A model generated the notes under the pieces. That model searched no databases. It was not told the origin of the DNA and was given only the letters and a program-made list of their open reading frames with translations. Source: Rhizobium viscosum (lineage in GTDB: Bacteria > Pseudomonadota > Alphaproteobacteria > Rhizobiales > Rhizobiaceae). From it: a stretch of 64,000 nt of DNA. The position numbers and the translations under genes are program-made. Numbering within the stretch: the stretch's first letter is position 1; the number at the start of each line of letters is the position of its first letter. The stretch covers positions 1,364,001 through 1,428,000 of the forward strand of contig NZ_JADBEC010000001.1 of NCBI RefSeq assembly GCF_014873945.1. Reading direction: 5' to 3'. Below are positions 42,300 to 50,945 of this stretch, one piece after another.

Positions 42300-42317
42300 T
42301 TGACGTTTACGTTAAGG
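42300..42317. promoter_or_regulatory. ACGT-type operator upstream of fadD
   Basis: TTGACGTTTACGTTAAGG shares TTGACGTTT and the central ACGT with the palindrome upstream of the nitronate monooxygenase (4191-4212). It lies 124 bp before the fadD start. One regulator of fatty or branched acid catabolism may bind both. Confidence 0.5.
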
Positions 42318-42441
42318 TTATTGTAGCCTCAATCCGCTTGAACCGCTCGAGCAATGGCATAAGCTGCCTTGACGGAGGATGGAGGATCTTCCGATCGACA
42401 GGGGTCATCCGGTTTCGGCGGCCGAATGGGAGAGAGACACG

Positions 42442-44142
42442 ATGAACAGTATTTCCGTCCACCCTGGTGGTGCGAAACCGGAAAAACCATGGCTTGCCAC
42501 CTATCCGGACATCGTTCCGGCTGAGATCCCCCCTCTGGAATTCGCATCGCTTCCCGATCTTCTGGAAAAGAACTGTGCCCGTTTTGCCGATCGCAAAGCC
42601 TTTTCCAGCATGGGCAAGACGATGACCTATCGCGAGCTCGAAGTGCAAACCCGCAAGGTAGCGGCCTGGCTGCAAAGTGCAGGCCTGCAGAAAGGCGACC
42701 GCGTCGCCGTGATGATGCCGAACGTGTTGCAGAATCCCGTCGCGGTCTATGGCATCCTGCGCGCCGGACTTGTCGTCGTGAACGTCAACCCGCTCTATAC
42801 GCCGCGCGAGCTCGAGCACCAGCTCAACGATTCCGGCGCCAAGGCGATCTTCGTTCTGGAAAACTTCGCGCGCACCGTCGAACAGGTCATCAACAAGACG
42901 GATCTTCGCCATGTCGTCGTCACCTCTCTCGGCGAAATGCTTGGGCCCAAGGGGCATATCGTCAATTTCGTCGTCCGCCGGGTGAAGAAGCTCGTTCCTT
43001 CCTGGTCTATTCCTCAACACAAAAGTTTCATGCAGGTGCTATCGGCGGGGGCGAACAGGACGCTTGCCCCTGTCGCGCTTACCGGCAGGGACATTGCCTT
43101 CCTGCAATATACGGGCGGGACGACAGGCATTGCCAAGGGTGCGATGCTGACGCATCAGAACCTGCTCGCCAACAAGATGCAGCTGCAGCTCTGGCTGAAA
43201 TCCGCCTTCGACAAAAAGAAGCAGCCTGAAGTCCTGAACTTCCTCTGCGCGCTGCCGCTCTATCACATCTTCGCACTGACGGTGAATTCGCTGATGGGCA
43301 TGTCGCTCGGCGCCCATAATGTGCTGATTGCCAATCCGCGCGACATTCCAGGGCTGGTGAAGGAATTCCAGAAGTCGAACATCCATATCTTCCCCGGCCT
43401 CAACACGCTGTTCAACGCGCTGCTCAACAATGCCGATTTCGCCAAGCTCGATTTCTCCTCGCTCGTCATGTCGCTCGGCGGCGGAATGGCCGTGCAGCGG
43501 CCGGTGGCGGAACGCTGGCTGAAGGTGACGGGCTCGCATGTCACCGAGGGCTATGGTCTCTCCGAGACGTCACCTGTTGCGACCGCCAATCGCTTTGATT
43601 CACCCGAATTCACCGGATCGATTGGCCTTCCCATCCCCTCGACGGAGCTCGACATCAGAGACGAGGCCGGCAATTCGCTGCCGCTTGGCGAGATCGGCGA
43701 GATCTGCATCCGCGGCCCGCAGGTCATGGCCGGATACTGGAACAAGCCGGAAGAGACAGCCCGGGTGATGACGCCGGATGGCTATTTCCGCACCGGCGAC
43801 ATGGGCTTCATGGATGAGCGCGGCTATACCAAGATCGTCGACCGCAAGAAGGACATGATCCTCGTCTCCGGTTTCAACGTCTATCCGAACGAAATCGAGG
43901 AAGTGGCCGCCATGCATCCCGGCATCCTGGAGGCGGCTGCGATCGGCGTGCCGGACGGGCATTCCGGCGAGGCGGTCAAGCTCTTCGTCGTGCGCAAGGA
44001 TCCTGCTCTTACCGAAGCCGATGTGAAGGCCCATTGTGTGGCCAATCTCACCAACTACAAACGACCGCGCTTCATCGAATTCCGCACCGAGCTGCCGAAG
44101 AGCCCCGTCGGCAAGATCCTGCGCAAGGACCTGCGCGGCTGA
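42442..44142 (+). CDS. fadD: Long-chain fatty acid-CoA ligase
   Basis: A 566-residue adenylate-forming enzyme that activates fatty acids to acyl-CoA. The AMP-binding P-loop YTGGTTGIAKGAML is at about residue 220. GYGLSETSPV and YFRTGDMGFMDERGYTKIVD follow, then the FadD motif DRKKDMILVSGFNVYPNEIE and the catalytic Lys near the end (PKSPVGKILRKDL). The start at 42442 has GGGAG upstream. The ORF to 42379 is unsupported. It has its own terminator at 44168. Control by the ACGT-type operator is inferred. Confidence 0.9.
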   Translation: MNSISVHPGGAKPEKPWLATYPDIVPAEIPPLEFASLPDLLEKNCARFADRKAFSSMGKTMTYRELEVQTRKVAAWLQSAGLQKGDRVAVMMPNVLQNPVAVYGILRAGLVVVNVNPLYTPRELEHQLNDSGAKAIFVLENFARTVEQVINKTDLRHVVVTSLGEMLGPKGHIVNFVVRRVKKLVPSWSIPQHKSFMQVLSAGANRTLAPVALTGRDIAFLQYTGGTTGIAKGAMLTHQNLLANKMQLQLWLKSAFDKKKQPEVLNFLCALPLYHIFALTVNSLMGMSLGAHNVLIANPRDIPGLVKEFQKSNIHIFPGLNTLFNALLNNADFAKLDFSSLVMSLGGGMAVQRPVAERWLKVTGSHVTEGYGLSETSPVATANRFDSPEFTGSIGLPIPSTELDIRDEAGNSLPLGEIGEICIRGPQVMAGYWNKPEETARVMTPDGYFRTGDMGFMDERGYTKIVDRKKDMILVSGFNVYPNEIEEVAAMHPGILEAAAIGVPDGHSGEAVKLFVVRKDPALTEADVKAHCVANLTNYKRPRFIEFRTELPKSPVGKILRKDLRG

Positions 44143-44167
44143 ATTTGACGGTCTCGTGAAATTGAGG

Positions 44168-44196
44168 GCCATCCGCTTGTCGCGGGTGGCTTTTTT
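44168..44196 (+). terminator. Rho-independent terminator of fadD
   Basis: GCCATCCGC (44168-44176) and GCGGGTGGC (44182-44190) pair with one G-T-type mismatch and are followed by TTTTTT. Confidence 0.85.
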
Positions 44197-44282
44197 CATA
44201 TTTGGTCAGATGGCTGAACTTGATTTGACTGCGGGAAAGAGAATAGTTTCCGCAACCCTCTCCGCCTCCAAAGGAGTCTCCC

Positions 44283-45908
44283 ATGAATGCCATCGTCGAA
44301 CAACTGAAGAGCACCGCGGCTGCCACCAAGGCCACTGATCTGCGCGCCGCATTCGCAGCCGATCCGCAGCGCTTTTCGCGCTTTTCCGTATCGCTTGACG
44401 ACCTGCTGATGGATTTTTCCAAGACGGCCGTGAACGACGAGATCCTGAAGCTTCTGGTCAAGCTCGCCGAAGAAGGCGGCGTCGAGAAGAAGCGCGAGGA
44501 GATGTTCTCCGGCAAGGCGATCAATTTCACCGAAGACCGCGCCGTTCTGCACACTGCGTTGCGCAACCGTTCCAACACGGCTGTCCTGGTCGATGGCAAG
44601 GACGTCATGCCTGACGTCAATGCCGTGCTCGCCGCCATGGGCAAGTTTGCCGACGGCGTACGCTCGGGCGCGCTGAAGGGTGCGACCGGCAAGAAGATCA
44701 CCGATGTCATCAATATCGGCATCGGCGGTTCGGATCTCGGCCCTGTTATGGCAACGCTGGCGCTTGCCCCCTTCCATGACGGCCCGCGCGCCCATTTCGT
44801 CTCCAACATCGACGGCGCCCACATCGCCGATATCCTGAAGCTGGTGGAGCCGGAAACAACGCTCTTCATCGTCGCTTCGAAGACCTTCACCACCGTCGAG
44901 ACGATGACGAACGCGCAGACGGCGCGCAAATTCATCGCCAGTGCACTGGGTGAAGCTGCTGTTCAGCACCATTTCGCCGCCGTTTCGACGGCGCTCGACA
45001 AGGTCTCGGCCTTCGGCATCGAAAGCGGACGCGTCTTCGGTTTCTGGGATTGGGTCGGCGGCCGCTACTCGATCTGGTCGGCAATCGGTCTGCCGCTGAT
45101 GATTGCTGTCGGCCCCGAGAATTTCGGCAAGTTCCTCGACGGCGCGCATGCCATCGACAATCATTTCCGCAAAGCGCCGATTACCGAAAACTTGCCGATG
45201 CTGCTCGGCCTCATCGGCTTTTATCACCGCAATGTTCTGGGTTACCCGACCCGCGCCATCCTGCCTTACGACCAGCGCCTGTCACGCTTCCCGGCCTATC
45301 TGCAGCAGCTCGACATGGAATCGAACGGCAAGGGCGTGACCATCGACGGCACGCCGGTCGACGGCAATTCCGGCCCGGTTGTCTGGGGTGAGCCTGGCAC
45401 CAACGGCCAGCACGCCTTCTACCAGCTCATTCATCAGGGCACGAGCATCATCCCGGCCGAATTCATGATCGCCGCCAACGGCTTCGAGCCGGAGCTGCGC
45501 CACCAGCATCAGCTTCTGATGTCGAATGTCCTCGCCCAGTCGGAAGCGCTGATGAAGGGCCGCACCTTCGCGGAGGCCAAGAAGCAGCTGACCGACAAGG
45601 GCATGGAAGACAAAAAGGCCGACTTCATCGCCCCGCACCGCGTCTTTACCGGCAACCGCCCGTCGATCACCTTCGTCTATGACAAGCTGACCCCCTATGC
45701 GCTCGGCCGCCTGATCGCGCTCTACGAGCATCGCGTCTTCGTCGAAGGTGTGCTCTTCCGCATCAACTCCTTCGACCAGTGGGGCGTCGAACTCGGCAAG
45801 GAACTGGCGACCGGCCTGCTGCCCGTCGTCGAAGGCAAGGAAAGCGCTGCCGGCCACGATTCCTCGACTCAAGGGTTGGTCGCCGCGCTGGCAAAGCTCG
45901 CCAAGTAA
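44283..45908 (+). CDS. pgi: Glucose-6-phosphate isomerase
   Basis: A 541-residue cytoplasmic enzyme interconverting glucose-6-phosphate and fructose-6-phosphate. Signatures visible are [18 protein letters not shown] (about residue 140), [54 protein letters not shown] and the C-terminal [20 protein letters not shown] precedes the ATG. The gene is monocistronic with its own terminator. It joins sugar import by the frc and fucose systems to the Entner-Doudoroff and pentose routes usual in rhizobia. Confidence 0.96.
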   Translation: MNAIVEQLKSTAAATKATDLRAAFAADPQRFSRFSVSLDDLLMDFSKTAVNDEILKLLVKLAEEGGVEKKREEMFSGKAINFTEDRAVLHTALRNRSNTAVLVDGKDVMPDVNAVLAAMGKFADGVRSGALKGATGKKITDVINIGIGGSDLGPVMATLALAPFHDGPRAHFVSNIDGAHIADILKLVEPETTLFIVASKTFTTVETMTNAQTARKFIASALGEAAVQHHFAAVSTALDKVSAFGIESGRVFGFWDWVGGRYSIWSAIGLPLMIAVGPENFGKFLDGAHAIDNHFRKAPITENLPMLLGLIGFYHRNVLGYPTRAILPYDQRLSRFPAYLQQLDMESNGKGVTIDGTPVDGNSGPVVWGEPGTNGQHAFYQLIHQGTSIIPAEFMIAANGFEPELRHQHQLLMSNVLAQSEALMKGRTFAEAKKQLTDKGMEDKKADFIAPHRVFTGNRPSITFVYDKLTPYALGRLIALYEHRVFVEGVLFRINSFDQWGVELGKELATGLLPVVEGKESAAGHDSSTQGLVAALAKLAK

Positions 45909-45931
45909 TCCCGGCGACCGCGCTGCTATCG

Positions 45932-45962
45932 AAGCCCATCCGTGATGCGGGTGGGCTTTTTT
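45932..45962 (+). terminator. Rho-independent terminator of pgi
   Basis: AAGCCCATCC (45932-45941) and GGGTGGGCTT (45949-45958) pair at nine of ten positions, with a run of T at 45957-45962. Confidence 0.88.
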
Positions 45963-46026
45963 ATTTGACCCTGTCGAATTGCAGTGCATCTCGTCGTCTA
46001 TGGAGAGAGTGACAGCGGAGGAACTA

Positions 46027-46830
46027 ATGACTGCAACGGATGATGAGCTGGTGAAATTCGAAGCCGAGGGGGCGCTGCCATTGCCGCCCTCGAACGAGCA
46101 GCGCTTCGTCGAGAACAAAGGCGCGCACATCTGGTATGCGAGTTACGGCGCCGGCCCGGCCGTCATCCTTCTGCATGGCGGGCTCGGCAATAGCGGGAAC
46201 TGGGGCTATCAGGTTCCCGATCTTGTAGAGGCCGGTCATCGGGTCGTGGTGATCGATAGCCGCGGTCATGGCCGCAGCACCCGTGACGACCGTCCCTATA
46301 CCTATCACCTGATGGCTTCCGATGTGCTGGCCGTCATGGATCATGCCGGGATCGCGGAAGCGGCCTTCGTTGGCTGGAGCGATGGGGCCTGCACGTCCCT
46401 GATCCTGGCCGACCAACAGCCGGAGCGCGTCTGCGGCGTCTTCTTCTTCGCCTGCAATATGGATCCCAGCGGCACCAGGGAATTCAAGGCGACGCCCGTC
46501 ATCGACCGCTGCTTCAGCCGTCACAGGAAGGATTATCAGGCGCTGTCCGAGACGCCTGATGCGTTCGAGGCTTTTGTCGGCGATGTCTCAAAGATGATGG
46601 CGACGGAGCCGAATTACTCGGCCGAGCAGCTGGCAGGCATCCGGGTGCCAGTGTCCATCGTGCTTGGCGAGCATGACGAATTCATCAAGCTCGAGCATGC
46701 CGATTATCTGGCGAAGACAATCCCGGATGCGGAATTCGTCCTGTTGCCGGGCGTCAGCCACTTCGCGCCGCTGCAGCAGCCTGATCTCTTCAATCGCGAA
46801 ATCAGGGCCTTTCTCGACCGGATCGAATGA
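46027..46830 (+). CDS. Alpha/beta hydrolase with Ser nucleophile
   Basis: A 267-residue hydrolase starting MTATDDELVKFEAEG, with GGAGG upstream at about 46017-46021. Motifs are the oxyanion LLHGGLGNSGNWGYQ, nucleophile elbow GWSDGA, acid LGEHDEF and catalytic His in GVSHFAP. It resembles 3-oxoadipate enol-lactonase and related esterases, but the substrate is not known. It ends 3 bp from the convergent desaturase gene. Confidence 0.83.
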   Translation: MTATDDELVKFEAEGALPLPPSNEQRFVENKGAHIWYASYGAGPAVILLHGGLGNSGNWGYQVPDLVEAGHRVVVIDSRGHGRSTRDDRPYTYHLMASDVLAVMDHAGIAEAAFVGWSDGACTSLILADQQPERVCGVFFFACNMDPSGTREFKATPVIDRCFSRHRKDYQALSETPDAFEAFVGDVSKMMATEPNYSAEQLAGIRVPVSIVLGEHDEFIKLEHADYLAKTIPDAEFVLLPGVSHFAPLQQPDLFNREIRAFLDRIE

Positions 46831-46833
46831 GGT

Positions 46834-47787
46834 TCAGAGAACGATTTCGCGTACCCAGGGCGGATTGACGGCGTCGCCGGCAGTGTCGGATGCTTTGACG
46901 CGCCTCAGCCCACGTCTTGGAGCAATCATGTGCGGGAGCTTGATTGCCGAAGCCAGACCGAGCCCTGCCAGCAACCGGATGAAAGACCAGCCGAGATCCA
47001 GCTGGCCCGGTTCGATACCGAGCCGCGCCGATTCCGGAAAGGCGTGATGGTTGCCGTGGAAACTCTCGCCGAAGGTTACCAGCCCGAAATGCGGCAGGTT
47101 ATAGCCCTGCACCGCGACACCATCGACACTCCAGCCCTGATGGCCGTCCCGATGGGCGAAATGACCGACCAGCCAGTGACCGGTTAGCGATACCGATATG
47201 CGTACCGCAATGCCCCAGATCAACCAGGGCCATCCGCCGAGCGCGAAAAGCAGGAGCGCCAGCGGCAGTTGCTGCGCCATCCATGCCGCCTCCAGGAAGC
47301 GATAGAAGTTATCGCGCCTTTCCCGCGCCCCGATGACGAAACGCGGCGGGTGATCCAATACCACCGCGCAATGCATCTGCCAGAAGGCGTCAGTGAAGAA
47401 GGAGCGCCTGTGGGCAAAGAGGTCATGGCAGTCTTTCTGCCGCTGCGCCCAGTCGCGAATGTCGTGCGCGTAGATCATGCCGAACGGGCCAGCCATGCCG
47501 ACCAGCGTCCCGAGATAGACGAGAAGGTGCTCGATCCAGATCGGGGTGCTGAACGAGCGGTGGATCAACAGCCGGTGCATGCCGACCGAATGGCCCAGGC
47601 AGATCGTGACGGCGGTCAGGACGATGAAGACGGCAAGCGCGCTCCATGTGAAGGTCAACGGTCCGCCGATAATGGCGATCAGGGTCATGGCAGTAACCCA
47701 GATCGACTTTGCGGGCATCCAGACCACCCTGCCCTTCACTGGATCGCTGTTTTCGTCGATCATGCGTCCGGTGGAAATACTGCTCAT
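46834..47787 (-). CDS. Fatty acid desaturase family membrane protein
   Basis: A 317-residue integral membrane di-iron protein. Histidine boxes are GHSVGMHR (about residue 65), a modified second box near KDCHDLFAHRRSF, and FHGNHHAFP at about 245. It resembles acyl-CoA/acyl-lipid desaturases. GGGAGG precedes the ATG at 47787. It is divergent from an ArsR gene, with two AT-rich palindromes between. The last ten residues, NPPWVREIVL, match those of the fructokinase encoded at 48433 (NPPWAREIGL), and the DNA is 32/36 identical there, so its 3' end seems to derive from that gene. Confidence 0.82.
   Translation of the reverse strand: MSSISTGRMIDENSDPVKGRVVWMPAKSIWVTAMTLIAIIGGPLTFTWSALAVFIVLTAVTICLGHSVGMHRLLIHRSFSTPIWIEHLLVYLGTLVGMAGPFGMIYAHDIRDWAQRQKDCHDLFAHRRSFFTDAFWQMHCAVVLDHPPRFVIGARERRDNFYRFLEAAWMAQQLPLALLLFALGGWPWLIWGIAVRISVSLTGHWLVGHFAHRDGHQGWSVDGVAVQGYNLPHFGLVTFGESFHGNHHAFPESARLGIEPGQLDLGWSFIRLLAGLGLASAIKLPHMIAPRRGLRRVKASDTAGDAVNPPWVREIVL
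46835..46870. repeat. Direct repeat of the fructokinase 3' end, copy within the desaturase gene
   Basis: The 36 bp at 46835-46870 match 48434-48469 at 32 positions without gaps, including CGATTTCGCGT and CCCAGGGCGGATTG. The reading frame and stop codon are the same in both genes. The copies bracket the desaturase and ArsR genes. Confidence 0.8.
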
Positions 47788-47842
47788 GGCAAAAGCCTCC
47801 CCTCGGGCGCATTCAACACTTGAATATCGCCCGTCAATTCGT

Positions 47843-47911
47843 TAATTAAGGAATTACCTAATTACTTTGCATCGAGAAAAATAATTAAGCAATACATTAA
47901 TTGCCTAATTA
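47843..47911. promoter_or_regulatory. Paired AT-rich palindromes between desaturase and ArsR genes
   Basis: Site 1: TAATTAAGG (47843-47851) and ACCTAATTA (47856-47864) around AATT. Site 2: TAATTAAGCAAT (47882-47893) and ATTGCCTAATTA (47900-47911), arms matching at 11 of 12. The two sites share TAATTA..G and CCTAATTA and lie between the divergent genes, the expected place for ArsR dimer binding controlling both. Confidence 0.7.
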
Positions 47912-47923
47912 TACGATCGATCG

Positions 47924-48313
47924 ATGTTGATGCCTAGGGCCCGGAGACCGGACTTGGACGAAGAGACTTTCGATGACGCGGCAGAAGACAGTGCCGTCGG
48001 CGCCGCCCAGCGGGTATTCCACGCGCTATCAAGTGCGCCACGCCGCAAGATTCTCGCCTATCTCTCGGCATCGGGCCTGACGGCCGGTGAGATCGCCGAG
48101 CGCTTCAGCATGTCGAAGCCGGCCGTTTCGCAGCACCTTTCCATCCTCGAAACCGCGGGGCTGATCCGGAGGGAGAAGCAGGGCCAGTTCGTCCACTATT
48201 CCCTGATAGAGAACAATCTCGTCAATACGCTGAACGGCTTCGTGCAGGAGGTCTGCCCGGTGGGTCGGCCGATCAAGAAGGAAAGCCAGGCGCGCGCCCG
48301 CACGAAGGAATAG
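47924..48313 (+). CDS. ArsR-family transcriptional regulator
   Basis: A 129-residue winged-helix repressor. The domain is at about residues 25-105: AAQRVFHALSSAPRRKILAY, LTAGEIAERFSMSKPAVSQH, LSILETAGLIRREKQGQFVH. It lacks the CxC metal site of ArsR or SmtB. The sequence resembles the SdpR/autorepressor subgroup. It is divergent from the desaturase gene across two matching palindromes, its likely operators, so it probably represses both. Possible inducers are lipids or membrane stress. The start could also be ATG 47930. Confidence 0.85.
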   Translation: MLMPRARRPDLDEETFDDAAEDSAVGAAQRVFHALSSAPRRKILAYLSASGLTAGEIAERFSMSKPAVSQHLSILETAGLIRREKQGQFVHYSLIENNLVNTLNGFVQEVCPVGRPIKKESQARARTKE

Positions 48314-48432
48314 CCGGGAGCTGCCGGCCCACTCCGTTCTTACGGCAGAAAGAACGGAAGACAGGCCGAGACTTGCGTCTCGACCCTTACAGTCGTCAGC
48401 AGGCAGATGAGAGAGCGGATCTGTCCCCGGTC

Positions 48433-49359
48433 TCAGAGGCCGATTTCGCGTGCCCAGGGCGGATTGGCGCCGGCGCGGGAGACGGTGACGGCGGCAGCCT
48501 TGGCGCCGAGGGCGAGCGCGTTGCGCAGGGTCTGCTCGTCGAGATTGGCGACCTGTGCCTTGGTCAGCAGATTATCCATCTTCAGCGAGGCGAGGACGCC
48601 GGCATCAAATGTGTCGCCGGCGCCGACGGTGTCGACGACGGTGACGCGTTCGCTCGGGACGGTAACCTTGCGGGCGCTGGTATAGCCGGTGGCGCCTTCT
48701 GCACCCTTGGTGATGACGACGAGCTTGGCGCCGTGGTTCAGCCAGTGGGCGGCGAGCGCGTCATGATCACCTTCGAGGCCGAACCATTCGAGATCCTCGT
48801 CGGAGAATTTCACGATGTCAGACTTGGCGGCCATGCGTTTGATGCGGGCCATATGCGCGGCCTTGTCCTTGATGAAGCCCGGGCGAATATTCGGGTCGAG
48901 CGAGATGACGCGCGTGGCGGCTTCACGGTCGAGAAGCGCCTCGTAGGTTTCGCCGCAGGGGCTCGGGATGAGGCTGATCGCGCCGAAATGCAGGGCTTCG
49001 CAGTCAGCGCCAAGGGTCGGCAGGTCGTCTGTCGTGATCATCCGGCCGGCCGTGCCCTCGTCGTAGAAGGCATAGGTCGCCTGACCGTTGACGAGCTTGA
49101 CGAAGGCGATCGTGGAGGGGCGCGGCGTGATGGCGCAAGGGCTGTAATCGACATTGCTCGCCTTCAGCGTATCGAGCAGGATTTCGCCCATCATGTCATC
49201 GGCAATGCCGGTGAAGAAAGCCGTCGGAATGCCGAGCCGGCCGAGCGCAATCGCCGTATTGAAGATCGCGCCGCCGGCATAGGGCGCAAAACCCTTTTCG
49301 CCCAGGGTCGTATCCCTCGGCAGCATGTCGATCAGGGCTTCGCCGCAGCACAAAATCAT
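48433..49359 (-). CDS. PfkB-family fructokinase
   Basis: A 308-residue sugar kinase opening MILCCGEALIDMLPRD. It has YAGGAIFNTAIALGRLGIPT, the Asp and Asn pocket in SLDPNIRPGF, KFSDEDLEWFGLE and the anion-hole and catalytic Asp motif DTVGAGDTFDAGVLASL at about residue 252. It phosphorylates fructose to fructose-6-phosphate, a product shared with pgi and fitting the FrcBCA fructose importer in this window. GGGAGG precedes the ATG. Its 3' end is the source of the short copy at the end of the desaturase gene. Confidence 0.88.
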   Translation of the reverse strand: MILCCGEALIDMLPRDTTLGEKGFAPYAGGAIFNTAIALGRLGIPTAFFTGIADDMMGEILLDTLKASNVDYSPCAITPRPSTIAFVKLVNGQATYAFYDEGTAGRMITTDDLPTLGADCEALHFGAISLIPSPCGETYEALLDREAATRVISLDPNIRPGFIKDKAAHMARIKRMAAKSDIVKFSDEDLEWFGLEGDHDALAAHWLNHGAKLVVITKGAEGATGYTSARKVTVPSERVTVVDTVGAGDTFDAGVLASLKMDNLLTKAQVANLDEQTLRNALALGAKAAAVTVSRAGANPPWAREIGL

Positions 49360-49421
49360 CGAATTCCTCCCAACAGGACTTGCACGTTTCTCAATCGATT
49401 AAGCGAGCTTTTGTCAAAAGG

Positions 49422-50117
49422 CTAGAGCGAAAGCTCACTTACGCCACCATTCCTTGCCGACCAGGCGAGCGGCGCATCGAGGAAGGCCTCGACTTCCTGC
49501 AGTGTCTTGTCGTCGAAAAGCTTCTGCTGCTTGGCGATCGCCAGCACTTCGCGCCAGGTGGCGATATGATGGAACTGGACCTTGCCATTTTCAAAGCGCT
49601 GATGTGCCTCCGCGAAGATGCCGTAGAAGAACAGAGCCATGCCGTGATCGACGATGCCGCCGGCAGCTCTGATAGCATCGATGAAGGTGAACATGCTGCC
49701 GCCGGCCGTCGTCAGATCCTCGATGAGGAGAACGCGGGCGCCTTCCTTCATGTCGCCTTCGATCTGCGCATTGCGGCCGTGGCCCTTCGGCTTCTTGCGG
49801 ACATAGATCATCGGCAGGCCGAGGCGATCGGCAAGCAGTGCGGCAAAGGGAATGCCTGCCGTTTCGCCGCCGGCGATGCAATCGAACTGTTCGAAGCCGG
49901 CATCGCGCAGCAGGGTGCTGGCGGCAAAATCCATCACGGTCGAGCGGACACGCGGGAAGGAGAGAAGCTTGCGGCAGTCGATGTAGACGGGGCTCATGAT
50001 GCCGGAGGCATACTTATAGGGCGTCTCGGCGTTGAAATGCACCGCCTTGATCTCCCAGAGCATCTTTGCCAGCAATTCTGCCATGACGGCGCGGTCGGGA
50101 AATGTGGTCTGGATCAT
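49422..50117 (-). CDS. pyrE: Orotate phosphoribosyltransferase
   Basis: A 231-residue enzyme of pyrimidine synthesis that joins orotate and PRPP to orotidine-5'-phosphate. It shows [57 protein letters not shown] and the PRPP loop [20 protein letters not shown]. The length is typical for alphaproteobacteria. The dihydroorotase gene pyrC lies at 54367 on the same strand but is not in the same operon. Confidence 0.95.
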   Translation of the reverse strand: MIQTTFPDRAVMAELLAKMLWEIKAVHFNAETPYKYASGIMSPVYIDCRKLLSFPRVRSTVMDFAASTLLRDAGFEQFDCIAGGETAGIPFAALLADRLGLPMIYVRKKPKGHGRNAQIEGDMKEGARVLLIEDLTTAGGSMFTFIDAIRAAGGIVDHGMALFFYGIFAEAHQRFENGKVQFHHIATWREVLAIAKQQKLFDDKTLQEVEAFLDAPLAWSARNGGVSELSL

Positions 50118-50192
50118 GCGGCTCTCTCCTTCGACTGACGTTCCAGCGGCAATAGCAGCAAGAGCGGTCGGTTTCCAGACAGAAGAGGGCTG

Positions 50193-50846
50193 TCAGCCAA
50201 GCAGCCGACCGATATCTGCGACCTGCATCTTCTTGAAGAGCGTTATTGCTTGCGCGCCCTCTTTCTCATCCAGCGAAACGGCGTAACGGACCGCGGCGGC
50301 AAGAAGCTGCATCGTCAGCCGGGCGATGGCCAGAAGCTCAGTCTCCGGCCGCTTCGGCCATAGCTGTTTGAGCACCGAATGAAGGGCCTGCGCATGGAAT
50401 TCCATGTCTTCGGCATCGACCTGCTGAAGCAGCTTGTCCGTGTGAGTCGCGTGCCAGATATCGCGCATCACAGGCTCTCGCCGGAAGAAGGCGTAATATT
50501 CATCTGCGATGACCCCGAGAGATATTCGAAGACTATCCGGGTCCCTTACCTTGGCCAGTTCGTCGGCTACGCATTGTCGGCCCTGCTCGTTGAAGCGCTC
50601 CGCCAGCGTGCGGATGATCGAGGTCTTGTCGGGGAAATACTGATAGAGGGCACCGAAGGAAAGCTTAGCCTTTTCAACGATCTCGCTCATCTTCAAGGCA
50701 TCGCTGCCATTCTTTTCGATGAGATCGGAGGCGACCGCCAGGATTTTTTCGAAGCGCTCGCGGCCGCGCTGCTGGCTCGGGATGCGGCGCGGCTGGCCGG
50801 TCGGCTCCTGCTGGCGCCTGCGCCGTGCGATCACTTCTTCTGCCAT
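50193..50846 (-). CDS. TetR-family transcriptional regulator
   Basis: A 217-residue repressor with an N-terminal HTH (KMSEIVEKAKLSFGALYQYF, residues about 45-70), preceded by a basic tail (ARRRRQQEPTGQPRRIPSQQ). The ligand domain is C-terminal. It is divergent from an NmrA-type oxidoreductase gene. The perfect palindrome at 50890-50908, 44 bp upstream of its own start, is the probable operator for both directions. Confidence 0.87.
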   Translation of the reverse strand: MAEEVIARRRRQQEPTGQPRRIPSQQRGRERFEKILAVASDLIEKNGSDALKMSEIVEKAKLSFGALYQYFPDKTSIIRTLAERFNEQGRQCVADELAKVRDPDSLRISLGVIADEYYAFFRREPVMRDIWHATHTDKLLQQVDAEDMEFHAQALHSVLKQLWPKRPETELLAIARLTMQLLAAAVRYAVSLDEKEGAQAITLFKKMQVADIGRLLG

Positions 50847-50889
50847 TTCCGCTTCCTTCGACTGTTGACAAGGAAAATAAGAGAGTTTA

Positions 50890-50908
50890 TCTCATTTTGC
50901 AAATGAGA
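50890..50908. promoter_or_regulatory. TetR operator palindrome
   Basis: TCTCATTT (50890-50897) and AAATGAGA (50901-50908) are perfect 8-bp arms around TGC, with further GAGAGTTT repeats on both sides (50881-50888 and 50906-50914). It lies in the 99-bp space between the divergent TetR and NmrA-type genes. Confidence 0.72.
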
Positions 50909-50945
50909 GAGTTTCTCTTGTTCTGAACCGAAGAGGAGTTTCGAT

